In this document: positions 52,747 through 61,592 of the stretch, one piece after another | How positions within the stretch are numbered: the first letter of the stretch is position 1 | How the letters are laid out: each line of letters starts with the position of its first letter | Origin: Ureibacillus acetophenoni | Lineage (GTDB): Bacteria > Bacillota > Bacilli > Bacillales_A > Planococcaceae | Direction of reading: 5' to 3' | DNA: 64,000 nt | Assembly: GCF_900220965.1 (NCBI RefSeq) | Contig: NZ_OBQC01000013.1 | Span: 1-64,000, forward strand | Program-made: the position numbers and the translations under genes | The notes under the pieces: model-generated | Databases searched by the model: none | What the model was told of the DNA's origin: nothing | What the model saw: the letters and a program-made list of their open reading frames with translations, nothing else

Positions 52747-53799
52747 ATGGAAAATGTGGATGATTTAAGGTTAAATGTCAGTTTGTTAAGAAGGAGAGTA
52801 CCTAATTTAACAAGTGCAGCCCGGCAAGTAGGTTTGCGACCAGCTACTGTTTCAAATCTGTGCACAGGAAAAATTCCTGTTGGGAGAGCTGAGGTTCGAA
52901 CATTAGTTGCACTTGCGTCATTAGCCGATTGTAGTTTAGATGATTTGATTATCAGAGGGGAGAAAATCGAAATGATCGAAACGAAAATTAAGACGTTGGA
53001 TTTATTTGCACCTTTAGCAAAAGGTGGCACTATCGGTTTAGTTGCACGTCCTGGAATGGGGCAACTTGTTGTTTTATCTGAATTACTCTATCGCCTGAAA
53101 AATGAAGCCTATAAAACGATTCTTTTAATGCCTGAAGGTGAACACCAAGGAATTAGTGATATTGTTGAAAATGTTGAAATTATTACAAAGACTGTTGATG
53201 AAACATATGAGCAGATTGCCGCTATTGGTGGAGACCAAGATATTTTATTCGTGGCGGACAGAACTCACGTGATTACAGGTGATATCCAGCAATTGCAAGA
53301 GAAATTACTTGGAATTGGTATTCACTCTGTTACAACTTTCCTTGTAGATTTAACAGGCGACGTAGTTGATGAAGATTTACCTTATGGACCACTTGAAACT
53401 ATATGGCAATTTGACGCAGATCTTGCAGCAAGACATCGTTTTCCAGCAGTTAACCCTCTGAGCTCGACATCATCTGTTTTAGAAGGTGCACATATCGATC
53501 AAGAACACTTCACAGTTCAACAAAAAGCAATAAAAGTACTACGCCGTTATCGTGAACTCCGCGCATTAGTAAATGTACGAGGAATTGAAAGAATTCCTGC
53601 TTCTGAGTTACAAACCTATATAAGAGGCGAACGACTAGAAGCTTATTTAACCCAACCTTTCTATGTTGCTGAACCTTATACAAAAAAAACTGGTGAATCT
53701 GTTAGTCTTCAAGATACAATAAAAGATGTTCAAGAAATATTAAACGGAGCTGTAGATTCTAAAGAAATTTCAGAACTTGAATATATAGGAAAAATTTAA
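52747..53799 (+). CDS. HTH domain fused to a degenerate F1-ATPase beta-like domain
   Basis: A 350-residue chimera. Residues 8-72 are a Cro/Xre-like helix-turn-helix (TSAARQVGLRPATVSNLC). From residue 78 it follows the F1-ATPase beta subunit: ETKIKTLDLFAPLAKGG, Walker B-like DILFVAD (Asp171), FPAVNPLSSTSSVL (232-245), RYRELRALVNVRGI and LTQPFYVAEPYT (301-312). The N-terminal beta barrel is gone. The P-loop GXXXXGKT has become ARPGMGQL (100-107), losing the Lys and Thr needed for catalysis. Glu132 of the GER motif remains. It may bind nucleotide without hydrolysis, or bind none, and act as a regulator. AAAGGAGG precedes the ATG. Confidence 0.85.
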   Translation: MENVDDLRLNVSLLRRRVPNLTSAARQVGLRPATVSNLCTGKIPVGRAEVRTLVALASLADCSLDDLIIRGEKIEMIETKIKTLDLFAPLAKGGTIGLVARPGMGQLVVLSELLYRLKNEAYKTILLMPEGEHQGISDIVENVEIITKTVDETYEQIAAIGGDQDILFVADRTHVITGDIQQLQEKLLGIGIHSVTTFLVDLTGDVVDEDLPYGPLETIWQFDADLAARHRFPAVNPLSSTSSVLEGAHIDQEHFTVQQKAIKVLRRYRELRALVNVRGIERIPASELQTYIRGERLEAYLTQPFYVAEPYTKKTGESVSLQDTIKDVQEILNGAVDSKEISELEYIGKI

Positions 53800-53806
53800 T
53801 TATTTA

Positions 53807-53837
53807 AAAGAGCATTAACCCATCTCGGTTAATGCTC
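53807..53837. terminator. Terminator shared by two convergent genes
   Basis: GAGCATTAACC and GGTTAATGCTC are perfect 11-bp arms with a 6-base loop. On the minus strand TTTT follows. The Nudix stop codon lies inside the right arm. Confidence 0.85.
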
Positions 53838-54233
53838 TCGATTTATTAAAGACTGGATATTTAAAGCCACTACTCTAGGTCTAACATCAATTGAATTTAA
53901 AGTGTCAATATTCACCCACATAGGCAAATAAGTTCCACGTTCTCTCTCTTTATCTATAAACTCTTCACCTTGTCCAGTTCCGAATGTTCCTCCGATAATA
54001 TTTGCTAAGAAATAGGATTGAGTTCCGTTAAATTGTACTTTTGCAAAACATTCATGGATCTCTACTTGTACCCCTAATTCCTCATATGCTTCACGTTTTG
54101 CTGCGTCTTCTGGTGTTTCCCCACTTTCGATTCCTCCACCAGGAAAAACGTAATAAACACTCGCCTCTCTAATTCTTTTAATAAGTGCAACCTGTTTATT
54201 TTCTATAATTACTACCGAACTTCTGTGTCTCAT
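53829..54233 (-). CDS. Nudix hydrolase
   Basis: A 134-residue Nudix protein. The Nudix box is complete (GGGIESGETPEDAAKREA, continued by YEELGVQV). The substrate is unknown. It lacks extra domains. AGGGTGTGG lies before the ATG. Its stop codon sits within the stem of the terminator it shares with the convergent HTH/F1-beta gene. The 54234-54442 stretch upstream has no gene. Confidence 0.9.
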   Translation of the reverse strand: MRHRSSVVIIENKQVALIKRIREASVYYVFPGGGIESGETPEDAAKREAYEELGVQVEIHECFAKVQFNGTQSYFLANIIGGTFGTGQGEEFIDKERERGTYLPMWVNIDTLNSIDVRPRVVALNIQSLINREH

Positions 54234-54442
54234 AAAACCACACCCTAATAAATTATTAAAATTGGTGATTTAAGATTTTATTCAATAAATCTACTTATTC
54301 ACACATATAAATCCAATCGTTACTTATTGATTAATTTAATCCTTTTCAATTTCGGAATTACCACTAGTAAATTTTAGAAATTGTCTTTTGGAACTATTAT
54401 TATTGCGATTACTAAAAGTATTAACCCTTCAAAGAAATGAAT

Positions 54443-54478
54443 AAAAACCTAAGAGAAATGTCTATTTCTCCTAGGTTT
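54443..54478 (-). terminator. Terminator after the DsbA-like gene
   Basis: AAACCTAGGAGAAAT and ATTTCTCTTAGGTTT form a 15-bp stem with one mismatch and an AGAC loop, followed by TTATTC on the minus strand. Confidence 0.75.
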
Positions 54479-54486
54479 AAATCAAA

Positions 54487-55128
54487 TTATTTCCCTTTTT
54501 CTTCCCAAACTTTGTCTAATACTTGTGTAAAGTATTCTGTTGGTCGTGCTCCAGAAAGTGCATATTTGTTGTCGAACACAAAGAAAGGTACACCTTGCAC
54601 GCCTACTTGACGTGATTCTGATAAATCTTGTGTCACTTCATTTGAATAGGCTTTGCTTTCAATTATCTGACGCACTTTAGTTCCATCTAAACCGACTTCT
54701 TCAGCTAAACGAACAATGGTTTCTTCATCACTTAATACTTCACCTTGGTTAAAGTGTGCTTCGTAAAAGCGCTTGAAGAATTCATTTCCTTTCCCTTGTT
54801 CTTTAGCGTATTGGAATACATGGTGTGCTGTTACTGTATTTGTAAATTTAGCAATATCGTAATTGATGTTCACGCCAGATTTCTCTGCCATATCTAAAAC
54901 TTGTTGCATCATAGCCTTAGATTGTTCTAAAGATACTCCTTTTTCATCGGCAAATGCTTGGTAGTAGTTTTTTCCTGGAGTATATTGTGATTCTGGTGAT
55001 AGTAAGAAACTTTTATATTCGATTTCAACTTCATCGGCATGTTCAAAGTTCTCTAACGCTTTTTGTAAATAGGACTCTCCGATGTAGCAGAATGGGCAAA
55101 CAAAATCTGACCAAATTGTAATTTTCAT
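54487..55128 (-). CDS. DsbA-family thiol oxidoreductase (FrnE-like)
   Basis: A 213-residue thioredoxin-fold protein of the FrnE/DsbA group. The redox motif is C11-P-F-C14, and GVPFFVF holds the cis-proline. It has no signal peptide, so it acts in the cytoplasm, as FrnE members do, exchanging disulfides or isomerising a small thiol compound. The start overlaps the stop of the upstream two-cysteine gene by one base (TAATG), so the two are translationally coupled. GAGGAAG serves as ribosome site. Confidence 0.88.
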   Translation of the reverse strand: MKITIWSDFVCPFCYIGESYLQKALENFEHADEVEIEYKSFLLSPESQYTPGKNYYQAFADEKGVSLEQSKAMMQQVLDMAEKSGVNINYDIAKFTNTVTAHHVFQYAKEQGKGNEFFKRFYEAHFNQGEVLSDEETIVRLAEEVGLDGTKVRQIIESKAYSNEVTQDLSESRQVGVQGVPFFVFDNKYALSGARPTEYFTQVLDKVWEEKGK

Positions 55129-55313
55129 TATTCTTCCTCTTTCTCTTGAGTAACTGGTCCGCAAATACCTGTGTTAATATCACACATAAATCCGCCTGCT
55201 GAATCGTCATTCTCAAGCATTGTTAATTCTTGGATCGTTTTAATTTCAGTAACCGATCCTTTTAATTCCTCATTTTGTAGGTTTATTGAATCTCTATCCT
55301 TTTCATTGAACAT
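55128..55313 (-). CDS. Tiny two-cysteine protein coupled to the DsbA-like enzyme
   Basis: A 61-residue acidic protein. The C-terminal part has two cysteines in FMCDINTGICGPV (Cys44 and Cys51, CX6C), preceded by an acidic linker. AAGGGGTGG before the ATG ending at 55313 decides the start; the frame is open 22 codons further upstream without a site. Its last base is shared with the start of the DsbA-like gene. It may be a redox partner, a substrate, or a precursor peptide. No family was recognised. Confidence 0.72.
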   Translation of the reverse strand: MFNEKDRDSINLQNEELKGSVTEIKTIQELTMLENDDSAGGFMCDINTGICGPVTQEKEEE

Positions 55314-55454
55314 CAATATCCACCCCTTAAACATTGTATGAAAATCTATTATTATTTCATTTATTTTTTGCTGACTCATAATTTAATTATAACTTAGAAA
55401 TAATTTTATTACGTTTTAAATGCTTATGAGAAACATTGCCAGGCACTCAAACAA

Positions 55455-58400
55455 TTAAATCATTAAAATTTCACGTATAACTTCTTCCGTTAGAGTTGTC
55501 GTCGATTGATCTTCAAATTCAAGAATGTCTGCTATGAGATTTTTCTTTTTTTCTTGCAGCTCATTCATTTTTTCTTCGATCGTACCACGGGCTACAAGTT
55601 TAATGACCTGTACAGTATTTTTCTGCCCCATTCGGTGGGCACGGCTTGTTGCTTGATCTTCTACAGCTGGATTCCACCATGAATCATATAATATTACCGT
55701 ATCTGCACCAGTTAAATTTAACCCTGTACCCCCAGCCTTTAATGAAATTAAAAACATATCCCGCTCTCCCGCATTAAATCGGTTACACAGTTCCACTCGT
55801 TCTTCTGAAGGTGTTTGGCCGTCAAGATAGAAATACAATTGGTTGCTCTTAGTAATCTCTCGACCAATTAGTTCTAGCATTTTTGTAAATTGAGAGAAAA
55901 TTAACACCCTTCTTCCAGAAAGTTTGGCCTCCTCAAGTATTTGTAGCAACTGCTCAAATTTTGCTGAACTTCCCTTATAACCATCCACAAACAAACCTGG
56001 ATGACAACAAATTTGGCGCAATCTCGTCAAGCCGGCTAAGATACGAATCTTATTTTTATTTAAGGTTTCTTTATCAAGGTGCTTCAATGCGTCAAATCGA
56101 AGCTTTGCTAAGAAAGCAGCATAAAGTTGTTTTTGTTCAGGAAGTAACTCTGAAACTCCAAGTTCTTCATTTTTATCTGGTAATTCCCCTAGTACATCTT
56201 CTTTTCTTCGACGAAGTAAAAATGGGCGAACTCTGCTCGAAATTGATTTTCTAGTTAAATAGCTGTATTCTTCCAGTCCTTGGAAAAGCTGTGGGAAAAC
56301 AACATGATAAATCGACCATAATTCGATCTCACTATTTTCGATGGGTGTACCTGTAAGTCCAAATCGGTTATCAGCTTTTATCTTTTTAACAGCACGGGCC
56401 GTTTGAGTCGTTGGATTTTTAAAGACTTGCGCTTCATCAAAAAACACTGTATGAAATGTTTGTTTTGCATACCATGCAATATCCCGACGAAGTAGTGGAT
56501 AGGATGTAATGAGGACGGTTATTTCACTATTTTCAATAGATTGTTGTAATTCTTTTCGTGTTTTTAGATCTCCATCCATAACAATTGCTTGAAGGTCAGG
56601 TGCAAATTTCATGATTTCGTGTAACCAGTTATATGTCAAAGAAGAAGGACACACAATTAGAACTGGCTTCTTAGAAGCACGGATGTTTTCTAATTCTGAC
56701 ACAATGAACGCAATACTTTGCACCGTCTTCCCAAGACCCATTTCATCAGCTAATACGCCACCAAATCCGTAGGTAGAGAGGGCTTTCATCCATTTAAATC
56801 CTTGCTTTTGATAATCTCTTAAGACCTCTTCAAAACTATGTGGAATTTCAAATTCCAACGTTTCTGGATGAAGTAATTGATCTAGAAACTGTCGGAATGA
56901 TTCCTCTGGTGTAAACACTTTACTGTTATCAATCAACTCAAGAAATTTCAAGCTTTCCATTATTGGCATATTTAATGTTGTCTCAATTTCATCATCTTGG
57001 ATTGGTCCTGCTTGCAGGAAGCGGCGAACCTCTTCCATTTCTTTTGTTGTTAGGGATAGCAAAGAGTCATTCGGTAGACGATAATATTTCTGTTTAATTT
57101 CAAGTGCTTGTAAAATTTCCTTCACTTGTTTATCAGATACACCGTCCATCTCAAATTTAAATTCCAACCAATTTGTACGTTCTTTGTTTACCTTCACAGT
57201 AATTTTAGGAAATACGCTTTTTTTAACTAGTCGATTGCGTACAGCCGTTGTCGCATAAATTTGTGCAAGTGATTGGAGCTTTGGTAAAACATCATTTAAA
57301 AAATCAAACTCCAATTCTTCATTTTGCATAAAATATCCGCCATCCGTTTTCATAAATCCACTATTATCCATTATATTAATGATTTCTTGTTCCTTCTTAT
57401 AATCTCTTATAATCCTCGGACCCTTTGGTTGATCAGCCTGTTCTAATGGTTGAATAACTACATGTTCATAATGAAATTCGAGTCCCACTAGCAATCGGTT
57501 TTTAAGTCTGTCCAAGTAAATCTTGGCGACAAGTGGCGTTTTCTTCATTTCCTCTGTTAATTGTTCAGATAGATGAACTTGCCCAATCTTTCTCAATCCC
57601 GGTACAACTTTGTTCAGAAACATTTCCATTTGTTCAACTGGAATTAGAATCGTATTCGTACTTGGTACTGCAAGCATATGTTGAAGTTCCGTTAAGCGTT
57701 CACAATCTTGTGCCTCTATCTGATAAAGTTTGCCATCTATTAATACGGCATTATATGAACTAAAAAGTAACATCCGATCGAATCCTTGTATAGTCAATTG
57801 ATATTCACTTTCTATTGAATCTATTAAGAATTGTAAAGGTGGTACTCCATCAACAAATTGTAGACGTTGAGTTGGTTGTCCATCTTTTTCAATCAATACA
57901 ACATGCGTTTGTTCGAGTAAAGAACTAAGCCCAACCCAAGCAGATGGTGGTATAAGTAATAAGTCATCCCTAACAAGGATCGAATTGTTATTTGGTAGTA
58001 CATTTAAAAAAGTAATTTCGTCACGGGCTACGCGAATTAATTGGTGTAGGACCGCGTCAACTTCGTTATTAAAGCAATGCTCGTTTGGGTCAAAGTATAA
58101 TGTTGGAGTTAAAATACAAGGTTTCCCCAGCTTTATGTGTTGAAGAAAATTACGTATAGACGGAATTTTAGTTTGACCGATAAATACTTCCACACCAAAC
58201 AAATTTTGCCCCACCCCAATTTGGCAAGGTTTAAGCAAAAATTGAACGTCAAGAATATCTCTTTTCTCAAAATGAAGTTGATGACGGCTTTTTCGAATCG
58301 GTTCGTCCTGAAACAGTGTCAGAATGCCCTCTGACAGTAATCCTTCTTGTGAGTGTGAATCGAGTGTACCTGTTGCTTCATTCCCCTGCCGTTTCTTTTC

Positions 58401-58667
58401 AAAGATAGCTAGTAAAACAGCCGCAACATGTTGACAACTCTTGCTAAAGTTTTCTAAACTAGGACAGCTACAGGATGCTTGAATATTTCCAGAAGCACTT
58501 TCAATTGTGACATTGAATTCTTCTGCTCCATAAACAGTTGCTGTACATAGATTTCTGCTGTAATCGTTAATTTTCACCTTATTAGCTTGATAATAAGAAT
58601 CGCCTCTTTTATAGGATACGGTACCACACATTTCTTTGATAATTTTTTGATTGATTTTAATGTCCAT
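55455..58667 (-). CDS. SWIM zinc-finger Snf2-family helicase
   Basis: A 1070-residue Snf2/RapA-like ATPase. A SWIM finger lies at residues 66-80 (C66, C68, C78, H80). After a 500-residue middle domain comes the Snf2 motor: DEMGLGKTVQ (Walker A), FFDEAQ (DExQ-type motif II), LTGTPIEN, then the helicase C domain with FSQFTKMLE, LISLKAGGTGLNLT and HRMGQ. It translocates on DNA and may remodel RNA polymerase or repair complexes. An ATG 18 bases upstream lies in the ribosome site; AAGGAG fixes the start at 58667. It is a single gene. Confidence 0.92.
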   Translation of the reverse strand: MDIKINQKIIKEMCGTVSYKRGDSYYQANKVKINDYSRNLCTATVYGAEEFNVTIESASGNIQASCSCPSLENFSKSCQHVAAVLLAIFEKKRQGNEATGTLDSHSQEGLLSEGILTLFQDEPIRKSRHQLHFEKRDILDVQFLLKPCQIGVGQNLFGVEVFIGQTKIPSIRNFLQHIKLGKPCILTPTLYFDPNEHCFNNEVDAVLHQLIRVARDEITFLNVLPNNNSILVRDDLLLIPPSAWVGLSSLLEQTHVVLIEKDGQPTQRLQFVDGVPPLQFLIDSIESEYQLTIQGFDRMLLFSSYNAVLIDGKLYQIEAQDCERLTELQHMLAVPSTNTILIPVEQMEMFLNKVVPGLRKIGQVHLSEQLTEEMKKTPLVAKIYLDRLKNRLLVGLEFHYEHVVIQPLEQADQPKGPRIIRDYKKEQEIINIMDNSGFMKTDGGYFMQNEELEFDFLNDVLPKLQSLAQIYATTAVRNRLVKKSVFPKITVKVNKERTNWLEFKFEMDGVSDKQVKEILQALEIKQKYYRLPNDSLLSLTTKEMEEVRRFLQAGPIQDDEIETTLNMPIMESLKFLELIDNSKVFTPEESFRQFLDQLLHPETLEFEIPHSFEEVLRDYQKQGFKWMKALSTYGFGGVLADEMGLGKTVQSIAFIVSELENIRASKKPVLIVCPSSLTYNWLHEIMKFAPDLQAIVMDGDLKTRKELQQSIENSEITVLITSYPLLRRDIAWYAKQTFHTVFFDEAQVFKNPTTQTARAVKKIKADNRFGLTGTPIENSEIELWSIYHVVFPQLFQGLEEYSYLTRKSISSRVRPFLLRRRKEDVLGELPDKNEELGVSELLPEQKQLYAAFLAKLRFDALKHLDKETLNKNKIRILAGLTRLRQICCHPGLFVDGYKGSSAKFEQLLQILEEAKLSGRRVLIFSQFTKMLELIGREITKSNQLYFYLDGQTPSEERVELCNRFNAGERDMFLISLKAGGTGLNLTGADTVILYDSWWNPAVEDQATSRAHRMGQKNTVQVIKLVARGTIEEKMNELQEKKKNLIADILEFEDQSTTTLTEEVIREILMI

Positions 58668-58769
58668 GAATCCCGCTCCTTCCATGCGATTTTTACTAGA
58701 AATTTCTTTATTAATAACTAATGCTTATTTTATCATGTATTTTAGTGGCTATCGACAAATAGTAAAGAC

Positions 58770-59200
58770 TACTGGGAATTTAAGGATGGTCATCCGGTTA
58801 TTAGTGGAATGCTGCTCGTTTCGGGGGCAGATAAATGGAGATTTTACTGTTATCGGCAGAATCCTGCTCGTTTCTGGAGTAAATAAGGGGAGATTTTACT
58901 CTTATTGATGTAATCCTGCTCGCTCCGGGGGCAGATAAGCGGAGATTTTACCCTTATTGATGTAATTCTGCTCGCTTCAGGGGCAAATAAGCGGAGGTTT
59001 TACCCTTATTGAGGCAATATTGCTCGCTCCGAGGACAGATAAGATGATTTTTTACCCTTATTGAGGCAATCATGCTTGCTACAGTTGCAGATAAGCGGAA
59101 TTTTCACCCTTATTGATGTAATCCAGCTTGCTCCAGGGGCAAATAAGCGGAGGTTTTCCGGTTTTCTATGTCTTACGAGCTGATTACCGGAAACTCTCCG
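58770..59200. repeat. Tandem array, exact 52-bp period, seven or eight units
   Basis: The anchor before TGCTCG occurs at 58803, 58855, 58907, 58959, 59011, 59063 and 59115, always 52 bases apart, with a decayed unit after it. Each unit holds GGGGCAGATAAGCGGAG and TTTTACCCTTATTGATG in order. It fills most of the 588-base gap 58668-59255 between the Snf2 and acyl-CoA carboxylase genes. No coding frame fits, since 52 is not a multiple of three. Confidence 0.92.
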
Positions 59201-59255
59201 CCTATTTTGACTATTAATTATTTATTATCGAGAAAAACTATCCCTAAGTCAGTAG

Positions 59256-60794
59256 TTATACTGGACGCACTCCATGCTTTTTATCTACACGGTCAACTTG
59301 TTTAGATTTATAAACATCCAGTCGTCTTTCTAAAGCTTCTCTTAGTTTATTTGGTTCAATGACTTCGTCAATAATAAGTTCTGATGCAAGTTTATAAATA
59401 TCGATTTCTTCTCGATATTCATTACGTTTATTTTCAATGAAACTTGCTTGCTCTTCTTTTGGCATATCTGCAATTTTGTTTGCATAAACAGCATTTACTG
59501 CTGCTTCCGGCCCCATTACTGCAATTTGTGCACCTGTTAAAGCTATACATACATCAGGTTCAAACGCTGGACCAGCCATTGCATATAGCCCTGCACCGTA
59601 TGCTTTTCGCACAATCACTGAAATTTTTGGCACCGTTGCCTCACTCATTGCAAAAATCATCTTAGCACCATGACGTATAATCCCTAATTTCTCTACTTGT
59701 GTCCCAATCATAAAGCCTGGAACATCCGCTAAGAAAATTAATGGAATATGGAACGCATCACAAAGTGAGATAAATTTAGCAGCCTTGTCTGCTGAATCGT
59801 GGAATAATACTCCACCTTTTACTCGGGGTTGGTTTGCAATAATACCAACGGATTGACCGTTGATGCGTGCAAGGCCTGTAATAATTTCTGCAGCAAATAA
59901 TTTCTTCACTTCACAAAATGAACCTTCATCGATAATTCGATCGATTAAATCATACATATTAAACGCTGCGTTTTGATTTTTAGGAATAATTTCATCAAGT
60001 GTTTTTTCAAAGTTAGCTGGGACCTTTGGCGTTTCTATATTCGGTTTAATTTTAAAGTTATCTGGGAAGTAACTAATATAACGACGTGCATAGTCAATGG
60101 CTTCCTCTTCTGTTTTCACCAAAACATCTCCACAACCCGAAATTGTGCAGTGCATTCTTGCTCCGCCCATCGTTTCTAGATCCACCTTTTCTCCGATGAC
60201 CATTTCAGCCATACGAGGCGAACCTAAATACATCGAAGCATTTCCTTCAACCATTACAACTACATCACAGAATGCCGGGATATACGCTCCACCTGCTGCA
60301 GATGGTCCAAACAGTAAACATATTTGTGGTATTTTTCCTGACAATCTCACCTGATTGTAAAAAATACGTCCAGCCCCTCGACGCCCTGGGAACATTTCTA
60401 TTTGGTCAGTAATACGAGCACCTGCAGAATCTACTAAATAAAGTATTGGTACCCCTAATTTTTCCGCCATTTCTTGAATTCGGATTATTTTTTCAACAGT
60501 ATGAGCACCCCAAGAGCCAGCTTTCACAGTTGAATCATTTGCCATCACACATACAGTTCGTCCGTGAATTTTCCCAATTCCAGTTACAACACCATCTGCA
60601 GGTAAATCTCCAGAAAGAACGTTTGCAAACGCGCCGTCCTCTACTAGTAACCCTTCGTCAAAAAGTAATTCAAGTCGTTCACGGACAAACAATTTCCCTT
60701 GTTCTTTATTTTTTGCGTGATATTTTTCTTTTCCACCTTTTTTAATTGCTGCTTCATATGCTTTATGTTTATTTTCAACAGATAGATTTGTCAT
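59256..60794 (-). CDS. yngE: Acyl-CoA carboxylase carboxyltransferase subunit (methylcrotonyl-CoA type)
   Basis: A 512-residue carboxyltransferase. It moves CO2 from carboxybiotin to an acyl-CoA, here most likely 3-methylcrotonyl-CoA given its neighbours. The crotonase-type oxyanion blocks GPSAAGGAYIPA and KAYGAGLYAM are clear. The ATG ending at 60794 is chosen over one nine bases earlier, which would touch the AAAGGGGG site. It is the last gene of the operon. Its closest named counterpart is B. subtilis YngE. Confidence 0.9.
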   Translation of the reverse strand: MTNLSVENKHKAYEAAIKKGGKEKYHAKNKEQGKLFVRERLELLFDEGLLVEDGAFANVLSGDLPADGVVTGIGKIHGRTVCVMANDSTVKAGSWGAHTVEKIIRIQEMAEKLGVPILYLVDSAGARITDQIEMFPGRRGAGRIFYNQVRLSGKIPQICLLFGPSAAGGAYIPAFCDVVVMVEGNASMYLGSPRMAEMVIGEKVDLETMGGARMHCTISGCGDVLVKTEEEAIDYARRYISYFPDNFKIKPNIETPKVPANFEKTLDEIIPKNQNAAFNMYDLIDRIIDEGSFCEVKKLFAAEIITGLARINGQSVGIIANQPRVKGGVLFHDSADKAAKFISLCDAFHIPLIFLADVPGFMIGTQVEKLGIIRHGAKMIFAMSEATVPKISVIVRKAYGAGLYAMAGPAFEPDVCIALTGAQIAVMGPEAAVNAVYANKIADMPKEEQASFIENKRNEYREEIDIYKLASELIIDEVIEPNKLREALERRLDVYKSKQVDRVDKKHGVRPV

Positions 60795-60810
60795 TTCTCC
60801 CATCCCCCTT

Positions 60811-61590
60811 TTATTTACCTCTATATACAGGCGAGCGCTTTTCCTGAAACGCTCTTAATCCTTCCAAACGGTCCTCTGTATATAGCAATCGGCTATAGGC
60901 TAATGATTCAATTTGTAAACCCGTCGTAATATCTGTTTGTAAACCCTTATTGATGGCCGTTTTTGCCTGAACAAGTGAAAGCGGTGCATTTTTAGCCATT
61001 TCAGCCCCAAGCGCTTTAGCTTCAGCCGTTAAATTGCTAGATGGAACAACCTTCTCTACTATGCCGTACTCCAAAGCTTCATTTGCGGTTAATTGACGAG
61101 CAGTATAAATAAGCTCTTTCGCCTTACCTACCCCTATTAAACGAGGTAAACGTTGAGTTCCTCCTGCTCCTGGAATAATGCCGAGTGCTGTTTCGGTTAA
61201 TCCAACCCTTGCATTGCTACTTGCAATTCGAATATCGCAAGCGAGTGCCAATTCTAAACCACCACCAAATGCGACACCATTGATTGCGGCGATGACTGGT
61301 TGTGGAAGCAATTCAAAATGACTCACCGTACGTCCAATTAATGCAACTGTCTGCCGTACTTGATCTTCACTCATCTCTTTACGCTCTTTTAAATCAGCAC
61401 CAGCACAAAACGCCTTTTCTCCATCGCCTGTCACAATGACAACACGAACTGAAGAATCATATTGAATTTTTTCTAAAGCTTCATTCATTTCGTGTAACAT
61501 TTGAATTGATAGAGCATTAGCAGCTTCGGATCTCATGAGTATTACAATTGCAATTCCGTCCTCTACTACTACATTTACGAAGTTTGACAT
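60811..61590 (-). CDS. yngF: Enoyl-CoA hydratase family protein (methylglutaconyl-CoA hydratase)
   Basis: A 259-residue crotonase. AINGVAFGGGLELALACD and GIIPGAGGTQRLPRLIG (oxyanion hole and catalytic Glu region) are typical. In this operon the expected step is hydration of 3-methylglutaconyl-CoA to HMG-CoA, between the carboxylase and the lyase. It corresponds to B. subtilis YngF. GGGGAGG precedes the ATG, and the gene begins two bases after the HMG-CoA lyase stop. Confidence 0.9.
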   Translation of the reverse strand: MSNFVNVVVEDGIAIVILMRSEAANALSIQMLHEMNEALEKIQYDSSVRVVIVTGDGEKAFCAGADLKERKEMSEDQVRQTVALIGRTVSHFELLPQPVIAAINGVAFGGGLELALACDIRIASSNARVGLTETALGIIPGAGGTQRLPRLIGVGKAKELIYTARQLTANEALEYGIVEKVVPSSNLTAEAKALGAEMAKNAPLSLVQAKTAINKGLQTDITTGLQIESLAYSRLLYTEDRLEGLRAFQEKRSPVYRGK

Positions 61591-61592
61591 GA

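Noticed and set aside
58770-59200. Mobile element or integrated repeat cassette
   Set aside because: No transposase remnants, terminal inverted repeats or target duplications are seen around the 52-bp array.
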